Positions 24,614 to 34,180 of a stretch of DNA of 64,000 nt are shown here, one piece after another. Below the pieces are notes generated by a model. It did no database searches. It was given only the letters and a program-made list of their open reading frames with translations, and was not told the origin of the DNA. Within the stretch, counting starts at the first letter, position 1; the number at the start of each line of letters is the position of its first letter. The stretch spans positions 63,216,542 through 63,280,541 of the forward strand of contig CM077348.1 of NCBI GenBank assembly GCA_039655645.1, given 5' to 3'. Source of the stretch: Ammopiptanthus mongolicus. Taxonomy: Eukaryota; Streptophyta; Magnoliopsida; Fabales; Fabaceae. The position numbers and the translations under genes were made by a program.

Positions 24614-24800
24614 TGTGACACCCTCGATCCAGCGTCATATTTGTTACCCAAAACATACAAAACATGAAATAAAATATTGCTGGTTTACTTTCGGAAAAAC
24701 AGTTTTCTTTAACTATATTTCATTAAGTCCTGAAAATCGTGATAAAATTTTTTCTTCTTATAATTATAAATAACAACAACTTCAGAGTGTGTCAGAATAA

Positions 24801-24803
<3 letters not shown>

Positions 24804-24854
<51 letters not shown>
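24804..24854. repeat. AT microsatellite, about 190 bases from LTR end
   Basis: (AT)n run of about 25 units, at the same distance from the LTR terminus as in the A and D LTRs. Confidence 0.95.
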
Positions 24855-24856
<2 letters not shown>

Positions 24857-25066
24857 CATCAGCAGTTAGTTATATACAGAAGAACGGTGGACAACAAGTC
24901 CCTTTCAAAAGAACTACCAGTAAAAAAACTACTAACAACTTTAAGAACTGGGTAGCGATAGTCTGGAAACCATATCACTAGAACTCATGGCCATCAATAG
25001 CCGACAACAGACTACCCAAAAATCGCTACCCCAAAAGAAAGTCTAACATCCTATACTGGTCACTGT

Positions 25067-25258
25067 CTAGTGGAAACCGTTGGACAGTCCCCCAAAGAAG
25101 GGCCCAACGTTCCCATTAGAAGAGAGATTAGGGGAATCTACATCCCCATCGACCGTCCCCGCACCTCCGGCTCCTCCAATCGGAGCATCCCCATTCTCTA
25201 GAGGATGGTACTCAGGTGTCTCCTCAGGGTCCTCCTCAGGATCCTCCTCGTGTACAAC
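25067..25258 (-). CDS. LTR-resident ORF, C-terminal part (interrupted by element T)
   Basis: The minus-strand frame is acidic and proline-rich (HEEDPEEDPEETPEYHP, then a Gly/Ala stretch) and ends GPFFGGLSNGFH-stop. Removing element T and one copy of its target duplication joins it in frame with 35450-35781. It is not recognised as any known family. The terminal GGGCCCTT... stretch aligns with short sequences in A and C LTRs, so the end of the frame is ancestral to the LTR while the rest is extra or lost elsewhere. It may be a captured or an original LTR gene. Confidence 0.4.
   Translation of the reverse strand, partial: VVHEEDPEEDPEETPEYHPLENGDAPIGGAGGAGTVDGDVDSPNLSSNGNVGPFFGGLSNGFH
25254..25258. 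repeat. Target-site duplication of element T, left
   Basis: ACAAC before the LTR, repeated at 35450-35454 after the other LTR. A perfect five-base duplication marks an intact insertion of 25259-35449. Confidence 0.95.
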
Positions 25259-26128
25259 TGTGACACCCACTACCCAGCATATAATAAAACATGAATAAAA
25301 TCATACATGTCTTTAAAAATATAACAATTAAAATAAAAACATATCCTCAAGGGTAATGTGCATCACATCATCTATAACGTAAAACATAGGAATCTGAAAC
25401 AATCAAAATCCTTTAAAAACAAACTGCGGAAAACATAAATAATAAACATAACCCAAGTCCCGATGTCACATATCAGAGCTGGTATACATACACCGATAAT
25501 ACATTGGAATAAAACTGAATAACATAAATCATAAATCCTAACTACTGAGAGAGATCTCCTCGGGATCACTACTCCTCAGCATGCTCACCCTCCTCCGCAT
25601 ATACCACAACATATGCACAAGAATAACAAAGAGAGGGGTAAGAAACACAATCATGAATATATGTAAACGGAATGGAATAGTAATTAAGATGGCATACAAC
25701 ATACATCAATCAACACAGATATAATCAATATATATCAAGGATGCATGTCAATGCGAATGCAACATCACTACTCCGTATGCATGTGGCCAACAACTCTAAC
25801 TCTGGAAAGACGATTAGGAGTACATGTCCGGTTATCAACGTGGATGATATGCCAGACCATGGGCCATCCCCGAACACTCTCACTAATCCTGATAACGTAT
25901 AGTGGCTAGTCAGGGTACTCAAGCTTATTCTTTAGGTCACTCCGACAATAGGTAGCTAGCCCATGTCACCTGGAACTTCCATACCCAACGTACCCGCAAG
26001 GCCGGGATAACACCCGTCGTGGCCTCCACTATCGCGATTCATCGTTTGCTTTCCACCCAACATATCAACGTCAACGTATGATGCATGCTATGCTCAACAA
26101 CATGCAAACACGTGTCCAACCATCCACC

Positions 26129-26340
26129 ATCATAATCAATCACATTGATTATCAACAATGACCATCAACGATGATCATCAATCAATTAGGAGCTAACCAT
26201 CGTTATTGCCTTTATCAACATTGCCAATATTATCATCATAATCAATCACATTGATTATCAACAATGACCATCAACGATGATCATCAAACAACTAGGCGTT
26301 AACCATCATTATTGCCTTTATCAACATTGCCAATATTATC
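26129..26340. repeat. 106-base tandem duplication in T LTR
   Basis: Two copies, each with a palindrome of nine-base arms ATAATCAAT/ATTGATTAT around CAC and a GATGATCATC palindrome. Also present in the partner LTR at about 33509-33720. Confidence 0.85.
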
Positions 26341-26465
26341 ATATCGTCGTTATTAATATTAACGTTCTTTGCTATACTATCAACCTTGAATTGTGATCTC
26401 ACAGTCATTTTTCCGTTACCCTATTCATTTCTTCTTCACAACAGAATCTGGGTGAGAAACCCAAA

Positions 26466-26800
26466 TTCGCTAGGCGAAACGTGGCTCGCGAGGCGAGCCC
26501 GAGAGCTCCTAAACAGGTTATCAGATTCGCTGAGCGGATCGTGGCTCTCGAGGCGAGCCCGAGAGCTCCTAAACAGGTTCTCAGATTCGCTAGGCGAATC
26601 CTGGCTTGCGAGGCGAGCCCGAGAGCTCCTAAACAGGTTCTCAGATTCGCTAGGCGAATCCTGGCTCGCGAGGCGAGCCCGAGAACTCCTATATTTGGTT
26701 CTCTCATTCGCCTCGCGGATTACAATCCGCTAGGCGAATTACGTCAGACCACGAATGGTCTCTCTGTCTCGCCTCGCAAATGGCTATTTGCCAGGCGAAT
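26466..26800. repeat. 60-base repeats and palindrome array, T 3' LTR
   Basis: Four units of 60 bases (the last partial) each hold TTCGCTAGGCGAA and GGCTCGCGAGGCGAGCC, both near-palindromes. Two larger palindromes follow: about 26706-26740 (ATTCGCCT..GCGGATT against AATCCGC..AGGCGAAT) and 26768-26800 (CGCCT..GCAAAT against ATTTGC..AGGCG). The run of frames with RARELLN-type repeats across this array is a by-product of the repeat, not a gene. Confidence 0.9.
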
Positions 26801-27634
26801 CATGACAGATGTGGGAATCTTAAGAATTTCTCTAAGTTATCCCTATGCCTGTCATCCCATCTCTCAAGAATCATCCCTATGGGTTTCCAAAACTAATCCA
26901 ATATTATCAATCTCACCTCTCATAACAACTCATTCATTATGGGGTGCCAAACGTCCCTAAGCTATGTTCTTTCACTAATCCTATTTTCTTTATTGTAACG
27001 CACATCATCATCAAGTCATCATTATCAATGCACATCATAAAATCTCATCAATGCATATCGTATCTATATTCGTACTATTCATCGCACATCATAATATTGC
27101 AATCATATCATCAAGACAAACACCCATAATCATAATCATATATATATTTATACAATATTCACATAGGCATGTACATGGCATATACATAACATACACATAA
27201 TTACACTCATAGCATACACATAGGCATTTACAATGCATATAGACAAACATATAGGGGTCATGGGTTAACCCCTTCATCTTAACCTATCCCAAAACCCACA
27301 TACTCATGATCTATTTCTTCCCCCCATACATGGTATGACGGTCACCATGAACAAAGGAAGGAAAAGGTCCGGAAAAGGTTGCGTCTACACGAATGCTCAA
27401 TCTTACGACGCTTGACTTCACGATCCAGCCCCAAAAGGTTCAAGAGCAGCAACTAGGAAGAGGGCTTGTGATGGCAGTGATGCTCTTCAAGCGAAAGAGA
27501 TGATGAACGATGAACAATGGTGCAATCTCCTTCAGGGATCCTTGGAAAGGGTTTAGAAATCCTTGTTTGGAGAGGAAGAGGCAGCTTCTGAGAGTTTTTC
27601 GACTTAGAAAGTAGGTTTAGGTCGAGTCTTAGGG

Positions 27635-27642
27635 TATAAATA
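27635..27642 (-). promoter_or_regulatory. Possible TATA box of T LTR
   Basis: Plus TATAAATA, minus TATTTATA, about 60 bases downstream (minus strand) of the palindrome cluster at 27702-27796. The better match is on the plus strand, so the assignment is weak. The same site is at about 35015 in the other LTR. Confidence 0.35.
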
Positions 27643-27701
27643 TGAGTTAGGGTCATTATGGGCTGATTAGAAGCCCAAAAACACGATTCTGCTGCGCACA
27701 G

Positions 27702-27796
27702 ATTCGCTACGCGAATAAATTTTCGCTAGGCGAACCAGAGAGCAGCAAGAATCTGTCTGCCAGATTCGCTAGGCGAAGTCCGTTCGCTACGCGAAA
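27702..27796. repeat. Palindrome cluster near the T LTR 5' end
   Basis: Four motifs: ATTCGCTACGCGAAT, TTCGCTAGGCGAA (twice) and TTCGCTACGCGAA. Each has five-base arms TTCGC/GCGAA around three bases. The partner copy at 35081-35176 has some arms decayed. Confidence 0.85.
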
Positions 27797-28081
27797 ATAT
27801 AGAAGCCGAATTTGGCCTTAACACATGAAACAAGACTTGTAGATAATTCTCTAAGCTTTCCAACGCATCCAAGATCACCTGAATCGGATGTCTAGAACTC
27901 AAGATATGAACAAAACCGTAAAACATGTTTCTTGGACTTGAATGCATTGACCATTCCTTAAGGCTAAACTACCCCAACTATGAACTTGGACATCAAGAAC
28001 AATCACAAACAACATATATACAACATATACAAGCAAATATTAACACGTATAAGCATAGTGTAAAAAAAATAGGGTGTTACA

Positions 28082-28098
28082 ATTCCATCCCCTTATAA
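28082..28098 (-). promoter_or_regulatory. Polypurine tract of element T
   Basis: The minus strand reads TATAAGGGGATGGAAT directly before the 3' LTR. Just before it lies the palindrome AAATTTCG-AGGA-CGAAATTT (28099-28118), next to the gag-pol stop codon. Confidence 0.75.
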
Positions 28099-28118
28099 AA
28101 ATTTCGTCCTCGAAATTT

Positions 28119-31100
28119 CTACTCACCTTGAGTAAATATATGTGGATATGACTCCTTCATCTTGCTCTCCAACTCCCAAGTAACACTTTCTTCTGTAGCT
28201 CCACTCCAAACGACCTTGACCAAGGGAATTTCCTTCCCTTTCAGCTGCTTGACCCTTCGATCTTCAAACCGAAGCGGTAACACCTCGAAAGTGAAGTTAT
28301 CCTTTAGTGGAATGATATCGGGTACTATCACATGGCTTGGATCATGAACATACTTTCGAAGTTGAGACACATGAAACACATTATGAAGATTTGACAACAA
28401 CGGGGGTAAAGCTATCTGGTAGGCGACTTCACCGACTCTTTTTAGAATTTGGTAAGGGCCAATGAATCTAGGAGTAAGTTTCCTCGCTTTCATTACTCTG
28501 CCAACCCCAGTTGTTGGAGTAACTCGCAAGAACACATGATCCCCCTCCTGGAATTCGAGAGTTTTTCTTCTCTTATCGTGATAACTCTTTTGCCTACTCT
28601 GTGCCACTCTCATCTTTTCTTGTATCATCCTCACTTTCTCTGTAGTCTCTTGCACTATCTCAGGTCCTAACACAACATTCTCTCCAGGCTCATTCCAACA
28701 CAAAGGCGTCCTACACCTCCTACCATACAAAGCCTCGTAAGGTGCCATCCCGATACTGGCATGGAAGCTATTGTTGTAGGTAAACTCTATAAGGGGTAAA
28801 AACTTATCCCAACTACCAGACTGCTCTAGCACACACGCCCTCAACAAGTCCTCTAAGGATTGGATTGTTCTCTCAGACTGACCATCGGTCTGTGGGTGAT
28901 AAGCTGAACTCAATCTAAGCTTAGTTCCTAAGGCCTCATACAAACCATTCCAAAATCTAGAGGTAAATCTAGGATCTCTGTCTGAAACTATGCTAGACGG
29001 TACACCATGCAATCTAACTATTTCTTTGATATACAACCCAGTCAATTTCTCTAATGGATATTCCATGCTCATAGGGATGAAATGGGCAGATTTGGTTAAC
29101 CTGTCCACAACAACCCATATGGCATCACAACCAGCTGGAGTCCTAGGGAGTCCAGACACAAAATCCATAGAGATACTATCCCACTTCCACTCAGGAATAC
29201 TCAAAGGTTGCAACTTACCCGAAGGTTTCTGGTGCTCTATCTTAGCCTTTTGACACACTAAGCAAGCATACACAAACTCAACCACATCCTTTTTCGTCCT
29301 AGGCCACCAAAACATCCGCTTCAGATCCTGATACATCTTCGTGGCTCCTGGGTGAACACTCAAACCACTCCTATGTCCTTCCTCAAGGATCAACTTCCTG
29401 AGCTCTGGAATATCAAGTATACAAACCCTATCTTGGAACCTCAAAATTCCATCAGTCCCTTCCTTAAAACTAAGGTTTCTACCCTGAGCAATCAACGCTC
29501 TTTGGTCTAAAAGGTATACATCTATCTTTTGCCCTTCTCTAATCTGATCCATCAAACTGCTAGTAATTTTCAACATTCCTAGTCTAATGCTCTTAGGGGT
29601 AACTTCCCAAGCTAAAGTCAAATCTCTAAACTCCTCTATCAAATCCATCTCTCTAACCATCAAGGCGGAAATATGTAAGGTTTTTCTACTCAAAGCATCA
29701 GCCACTACGTTGGCCTTACCTGGGTCAAACTCATAATCTTTAAGAAATTCCATCCACCTACGCTGTCTCATATTCAGCTCCTTTTGGTCAAATAGGTATT
29801 TCAAACTCTTATGATCACTAAAGACCTCAAATCTAGCTCCATAAAGATAATGCCTCCAAATCTTCAAGGCAAACACTACGGCTCCTAGCTCCAAGTCGTG
29901 GGTAGGGTAATTCTTCTCATAGGTCTTAAGCTGCCTAGAAGCGTAAGCTACTACCTGACCATTCTGTATCAACACACCACCTAAACCTTGCTTTGAAGCA
30001 TCACAGTACACCACAAAAGGTTCACTAGGATTGGGCAACACTAACACAGGTGCAGAGGTCAACCTATTCTTCAACTCCTGAAAACTTTCCTCACACTTAG
30101 AATCCCACACAAAGATCTGACCTTTCTTAGTAAGGCGGGTCATAGGCAAAGCTATCTTAGAGAATCCTTCTATAAACCTCCTATAGTACCCGGCTAAACC
30201 CAAGAAACTCCAAACCTCAGTCATTGACTTAGGTGCTTCCCATTGGAGCACGGTTTCTACCTTAGATGGGTCTACGGCTATTCCTCCTTTAGAGATGATG
30301 TGTCCTAAGAAACTCACCTCCTCTAACCAGAACTCACACTTAGACAACTTGGCATACAACTGTTTTTCCTTAAGGGTCTTCAAGACTATCCTCAAGTGTT
30401 CCTCATGTTCTTCCCTAGTCTTAGAGTATACTAGGATATCATCTATGAAAACAACTACAAACCTATCCAAGTATGGATGAAAGATCTTGTTCATGTAGTC
30501 CATGAACACAGCAGGGGCATTAGTCACACCAAAAGGCATGACTAGGTACTCATAATGGCCATAGCGTGTTCTGAACGCAGTCTTCGGAATGTCCTCAGAC
30601 TTGACCCGCATTTGATGGTAACCTGATCTCAAATCTATCTTAGAAAACACACAGGCTCCTATCAGCTGGTCCATAAGGTCATCTATCCTAGGAAGAGGGT
30701 ACCTATTCTTAACGGTCACCTTGTTGAGTTGTCGATAATCGACACACAACCTCATGCTGCCATCTTTCTTCTTCACCAACAACACCGGCGCTCCCCACGG
30801 AGACACACTAGGCCTAACAAATTGCTTCTGGAGCAATTCCTCTAACTGTTTCTTCAACTCAGCTAGCTCTAGAGGGGACATCCTATAAGGTGCTATGGAT
30901 ATAGTTCCTGTACCTGGCACTAAGTCTATGCTAAACTCAACCTCTCTCTCAGGTGGCAAACTATAAATGTCCTCTGGAAAAACTTCTGGGAACTCTCTCA
31001 CAACTGTCACATCCTTAACCTCAGCCTTTCTCTCTACTTCCAGGGAAGATAAGATCATGTATACTTGGGCTTCTTCTCTAATAGAAGCCTTGACTTGGTT

Positions 31101-32489
31101 GGCAGTCAGAAAACTCGGATCCTTAGGATTGACAGCAGTTCCAAAAACAACAGTTTTATCAAAGCAATTTAAAAGGACATGATTGGCGGATAACCAGTCC
31201 ATACCAAGAATAATATCAAGTTGTTTAAGGGGTAAGCATATAAGATCAACTATGAAATTTCTATCATCAATGACAATGGAACAACCTTTACAAATATGTG
31301 AGGTAACAACAGGCTTATTGGTAGGGGTAGCAACAACTAGATCATATTCAAGTTGGGCAACAGGTAATCTAAGGTACTCAACACAATCATGTGATATAAA
31401 AGAATGCGACGCACCCGAATCAAACAACACTATTAAAGGAGTTCCTTTGATGAGGCACTTACCTTGAATTAGGTCTTCGGATTCTGAGGCTTCAGCTCCA
31501 CTGAGAGTGAAGACTCTCCCACTTGTCCTCAGTCGATTGGCTTGAGAACTCTTGCTGGCACTCTGTGGCTCCATCTTTTCCCCACTACAATCCTTACTGA
31601 TATGACCAGGCTTCCCACACTTGAAGCAGATGATGTCTGTCTCCTTGCAGTCCCGGGTAAAGTTCTCCTTACCACACTTGCCACACCTGATCGACCTAGA
31701 AGAGGCAAATCCTCCGCCACTAGCTGGTACCGACGTATAATGCGGTTTCTTGCCGGCGTGCTTGAACCCACGGCTAACTGGTGCCAACTTCTGCTTACCT
31801 TTATCCTGCTGGGTCATCCTCTTACTCCCTTGAGGACCAGAATTCTTGAACTGGGCAACTCTGGACTTGTAGTCTTCCTCAAAGATTCTGCATTTGTTCA
31901 CCAAGGTGGGGAAAACACGGATTTCCTGGTAACTAATGGCTTGCTTAATCTCTGGACGCAAACCATTCTCAAACTTCACACACTTGGAGCAATCATCATT
32001 ACAATATTGGTAGAGTGGATAGTAACGTGACAGCTCCTCGAACTTAGCGGCATACTCCCCAACGGACATGCTTCCCTGAGTCAAAGCTAGAAACTCCATC
32101 TCCTTCTTGTCGCGTATATCAGCAGGAAAATACTTCCCCAAGAATCTCTCCTTGAAAGCATCCCAAGTAACAGCGACGCCCTCAGCTTCCAAACGTTGGT
32201 GGCAATTCTCCCACCAATGTTCTGCTTCTTCTACTAACATGAAGGTAGCAAAGGTAACCTTCTGTGCATCGGTGCATGCCATGGCCCGAAAGATCTTTTC
32301 AAGTTCTCGGATCCATGTCTGAGCACCTTCAGGGTCATAAGCTCCCTTGAAAGATGGCGGATTATTCCTCTGGAACTTATCCAAACCGTGAAATTCAGCA
32401 GGTCCACCTCCGTTGTGATTCTGATTTTGCCCTATGGCATTAGCTAATGCTTCCAGGGCATCAGCAATCTTCCTGCATCGTTCAAGCAA
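28119..32489 (-). CDS. gag-pol: Element T gag-pol polyprotein, chromovirus (Tekay/Del type)
   Basis: One open frame of about 1456 codons. Order: gag capsid (about 30-230); zinc knuckles at 269-301, the first with His replaced by Phe, the second intact (CFKCGKPGHISKDC); aspartic protease (LFDSGA, D357); reverse transcriptase (about 500-730, FIDD at 681-684); RNase H (D830, E867, D892, D931); integrase zinc finger (H1039, H1046, C1076, C1079) and DD35E core (D1109, D1170, E1206); GPY motif at 1344; chromodomain-like end (about 1403-1452). The protein would copy the element's RNA into DNA and insert it, the chromodomain perhaps steering to heterochromatin. Oddities: no in-frame ATG at the start (the frame opens after a TGA and position 1 is a TTG), the usual Arg-Gly N-terminus is missing, and four residues are missing before PGKANVVADALSR in RNase H compared with element D. 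Confidence 0.95.
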   Translation of the reverse strand: MLERCRKIADALEALANAIGQNQNHNGGGPAEFHGLDKFQRNNPPSFKGAYDPEGAQTWIRELEKIFRAMACTDAQKVTFATFMLVEEAEHWWENCHQRLEAEGVAVTWDAFKERFLGKYFPADIRDKKEMEFLALTQGSMSVGEYAAKFEELSRYYPLYQYCNDDCSKCVKFENGLRPEIKQAISYQEIRVFPTLVNKCRIFEEDYKSRVAQFKNSGPQGSKRMTQQDKGKQKLAPVSRGFKHAGKKPHYTSVPASGGGFASSRSIRCGKCGKENFTRDCKETDIICFKCGKPGHISKDCSGEKMEPQSASKSSQANRLRTSGRVFTLSGAEASESEDLIQGKCLIKGTPLIVLFDSGASHSFISHDCVEYLRLPVAQLEYDLVVATPTNKPVVTSHICKGCSIVIDDRNFIVDLICLPLKQLDIILGMDWLSANHVLLNCFDKTVVFGTAVNPKDPSFLTANQVKASIREEAQVYMILSSLEVERKAEVKDVTVVREFPEVFPEDIYSLPPEREVEFSIDLVPGTGTISIAPYRMSPLELAELKKQLEELLQKQFVRPSVSPWGAPVLLVKKKDGSMRLCVDYRQLNKVTVKNRYPLPRIDDLMDQLIGACVFSKIDLRSGYHQMRVKSEDIPKTAFRTRYGHYEYLVMPFGVTNAPAVFMDYMNKIFHPYLDRFVVVFIDDILVYSKTREEHEEHLRIVLKTLKEKQLYAKLSKCEFWLEEVSFLGHIISKGGIAVDPSKVETVLQWEAPKSMTEVWSFLGLAGYYRRFIEGFSKIALPMTRLTKKGQIFVWDSKCEESFQELKNRLTSAPVLVLPNPSEPFVVYCDASKQGLGGVLIQNGQVVAYASRQLKTYEKNYPTHDLELGAVVFALKIWRHYLYGARFEVFSDHKSLKYLFDQKELNMRQRRWMEFLKDYEFDPGKANVVADALSRKTLHISALMVREMDLIEEFRDLTLAWEVTPKSIRLGMLKITSSLMDQIREGQKIDVYLLDQRALIAQGRNLSFKEGTDGILRFQDRVCILDIPELRKLILEEGHRSGLSVHPGATKMYQDLKRMFWWPRTKKDVVEFVYACLVCQKAKIEHQKPSGKLQPLSIPEWKWDSISMDFVSGLPRTPAGCDAIWVVVDRLTKSAHFIPMSMEYPLEKLTGLYIKEIVRLHGVPSSIVSDRDPRFTSRFWNGLYEALGTKLRLSSAYHPQTDGQSERTIQSLEDLLRACVLEQSGSWDKFLPLIEFTYNNSFHASIGMAPYEALYGRRCRTPLCWNEPGENVVLGPEIVQETTEKVRMIQEKMRVAQSRQKSYHDKRRKTLEFQEGDHVFLRVTPTTGVGRVMKARKLTPRFIGPYQILKRVGEVAYQIALPPLLSNLHNVFHVSQLRKYVHDPSHVIVPDIIPLKDNFTFEVLPLRFEDRRVKQLKGKEIPLVKVVWSGATEESVTWELESKMKESYPHIFTQGE

Positions 32490-32616
32490 ATTGCTTAATA
32501 TCGAAAGTCAAGTAAAACAAAACTAAACACTTAATACTCTATACCATCGTCACAGACAATCATATAAGAGTACACAGAAGAGAACACAACAGACACATAC
32601 CCCGGGCTGTAGGATA

Positions 32617-32633
32617 GACCGGCTTTGATACCA
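32617..32633 (-). promoter_or_regulatory. Primer-binding site of element T
   Basis: The minus strand reads TGGTATCAAAGCCGGTC, five bases inside the 5' LTR edge at 32639; initiator Met tRNA type with one change. Confidence 0.88.
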
Positions 32634-33845
32634 CTAAATGTGACACCCACTACCCAGCATATAATAAAACATGAATAAAATCATACATGTCTTTAAAAAT
32701 ATAAAAATTAAAATAAAAACATATCCTCAAGGGTAATGTGCATCACATCATCTATAACGTAAAACATAGGAATCTGAAATAATCAAAATCCTTTAAAAAC
32801 AAACTGCGGAAAACATAAATAATAAACATAACCCAAGTCCCGATGTCACATATCAGAGCTGGTATACATACACCGATAATACATCGGAATAAAACTGAAT
32901 AACATAAATCATAAATCCTAACTACTGAGAGAGATCTCCTCGGGATCACTACTCGTCAGCATGCTCACCCTCCTCTGCATATACCACAACATATGCACAA
33001 GAATAACAAAGAGAGGGGTAAGAAACACAATCATGAATATATGTAAACGGAATGGAATAGTAATTAAGATGGCATACAACATACATCAATCAACACAGAT
33101 ATAATCAATATATATCAAGGATGCATGTCAATGCGAATGCAACATCACTACTCCGTATGCATGTGGCCAACAACTCTAACTCTGGAAAGACGATTAGGAG
33201 TACATGTCCGGTTATCAACGTGGATGATATGCCAGACCATGGGCCATCCCCGAACACTCTCACTAATCCTGATAACGTATAGTGGCTAGTCAGGGTACTC
33301 AAGCTTATTCTTTAGGTCACTTCGACAATAGGTAGCTAGCCCATGTCACCTGGAACTTCCATACCCAACGTACCCGCAAGGCCGGGATAACACCCATCGT
33401 GGCCTCCACTATCGCGATTCATCGTTTGCTTTCCACCCAACATATCAACGTCAACGTATGATGCATGCTATGCTCAACAACATGCAAACACGTGTCCAAC
33501 CATCCACCATCATAATCAATCACATTGATTATCAACAATGACCATCAACGATGATCATCAACCAATTAGGCGCTAACCATCGTTATTGCCTTAATCAACA
33601 TTGCCAATATTATCATCATAATCAATCACATTGATTATCAACAATGACCATCAACGATGATCATCAAACAACTAGGCGTTAACCATCATTATTGCCTTTA
33701 TCAACATTGCCAATATTATCATATTGTCGTTATTAATAATAACGTTCTTTGCTATACTATCAACCTTGAATTGTGATCTCACAGTCATTTTTCCATTACC
33801 CTATTCATTTCTTCTTCACAACAGAATCTGGGTGAGAAACCCAAA

Positions 33846-34180
33846 TTCGCCAGGCGAAACGTGGCTCGCAAGGCGAGCCCGAGAGCTCCTAAACAGGTTC
33901 TCAGATTCGCTGGGCCGATCGTGGCTCGCGAGGCGAGCCCGAGAGCTCCTAAACAGGTTCTCAGATTCGCTAGGCGAATCCTGGCTTGCGAGGCGAGCCC
34001 GAGAGCTCCGAAATAAGTTCTCAGATTCGCTAGGCGAATCCTGGCTCGCGAGGCGAGCCCGAGAGCTCCTATATTTGGTTCTCTCATTCGCCTCGCGGAT
34101 TACAATCCGCTAGGCGAATTACGTCAGACCACGAATGGTCTCTCTGTCTCGCCTCGCGAATGGCTATTCGCCAGGCGAAT
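33846..34180. repeat. 60-base repeats and palindrome array, T 5' LTR
   Basis: Same layout as 26466-26800, with a few arm changes, for example TTCGCCAGGCGAA for TTCGCTAGGCGAA in unit one and GCTGGGCCGATC for GCTGAGCGGATC in unit two. Confidence 0.9.

Larger units (their letters stand above)
24614..25258 (-). mobile_element. A' LTR piece, minus strand
   Basis: Plus-strand start TGTGACACCCTCGATCC. The reverse complement matches A LTR sequence such as GGCCATGAGTTCTAG and CCAGACTATCGCTACCC. It carries the C-terminal part of an LTR-resident frame and is cut at 25258 by element T. Confidence 0.75.
25259..28081 (-). mobile_element. Element T, 3' LTR (minus strand)
   Basis: Plus-strand start TGTGACACCCACTACCC, end AGGGTGTTACA; 2823 bases. 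Partner LTR 32639-35449 differs at roughly one base per hundred in the parts I compared. It contains a 106-base tandem duplication (26129-26340), an array of 60-base repeats (26466-26700) with palindromes continuing to 26800, and a second palindrome cluster (27702-27796). A TATA-like stretch lies at 27635-27642. Confidence 0.95.

Noticed and set aside
26466..26700. CRISPR-like array
   Set aside because: The units are contiguous 60-base tandem repeats without variable spacers, in a plant LTR.
26386..26960. Overlapping frames with RARELLN and SPRAPKQ repeats
   Set aside because: They are by-products of the 60-base LTR repeat and appear on both strands.
28162..32322. Plus-strand frames opposite gag-pol of element T
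   Set aside because: They are shadows of the long minus-strand coding frame.
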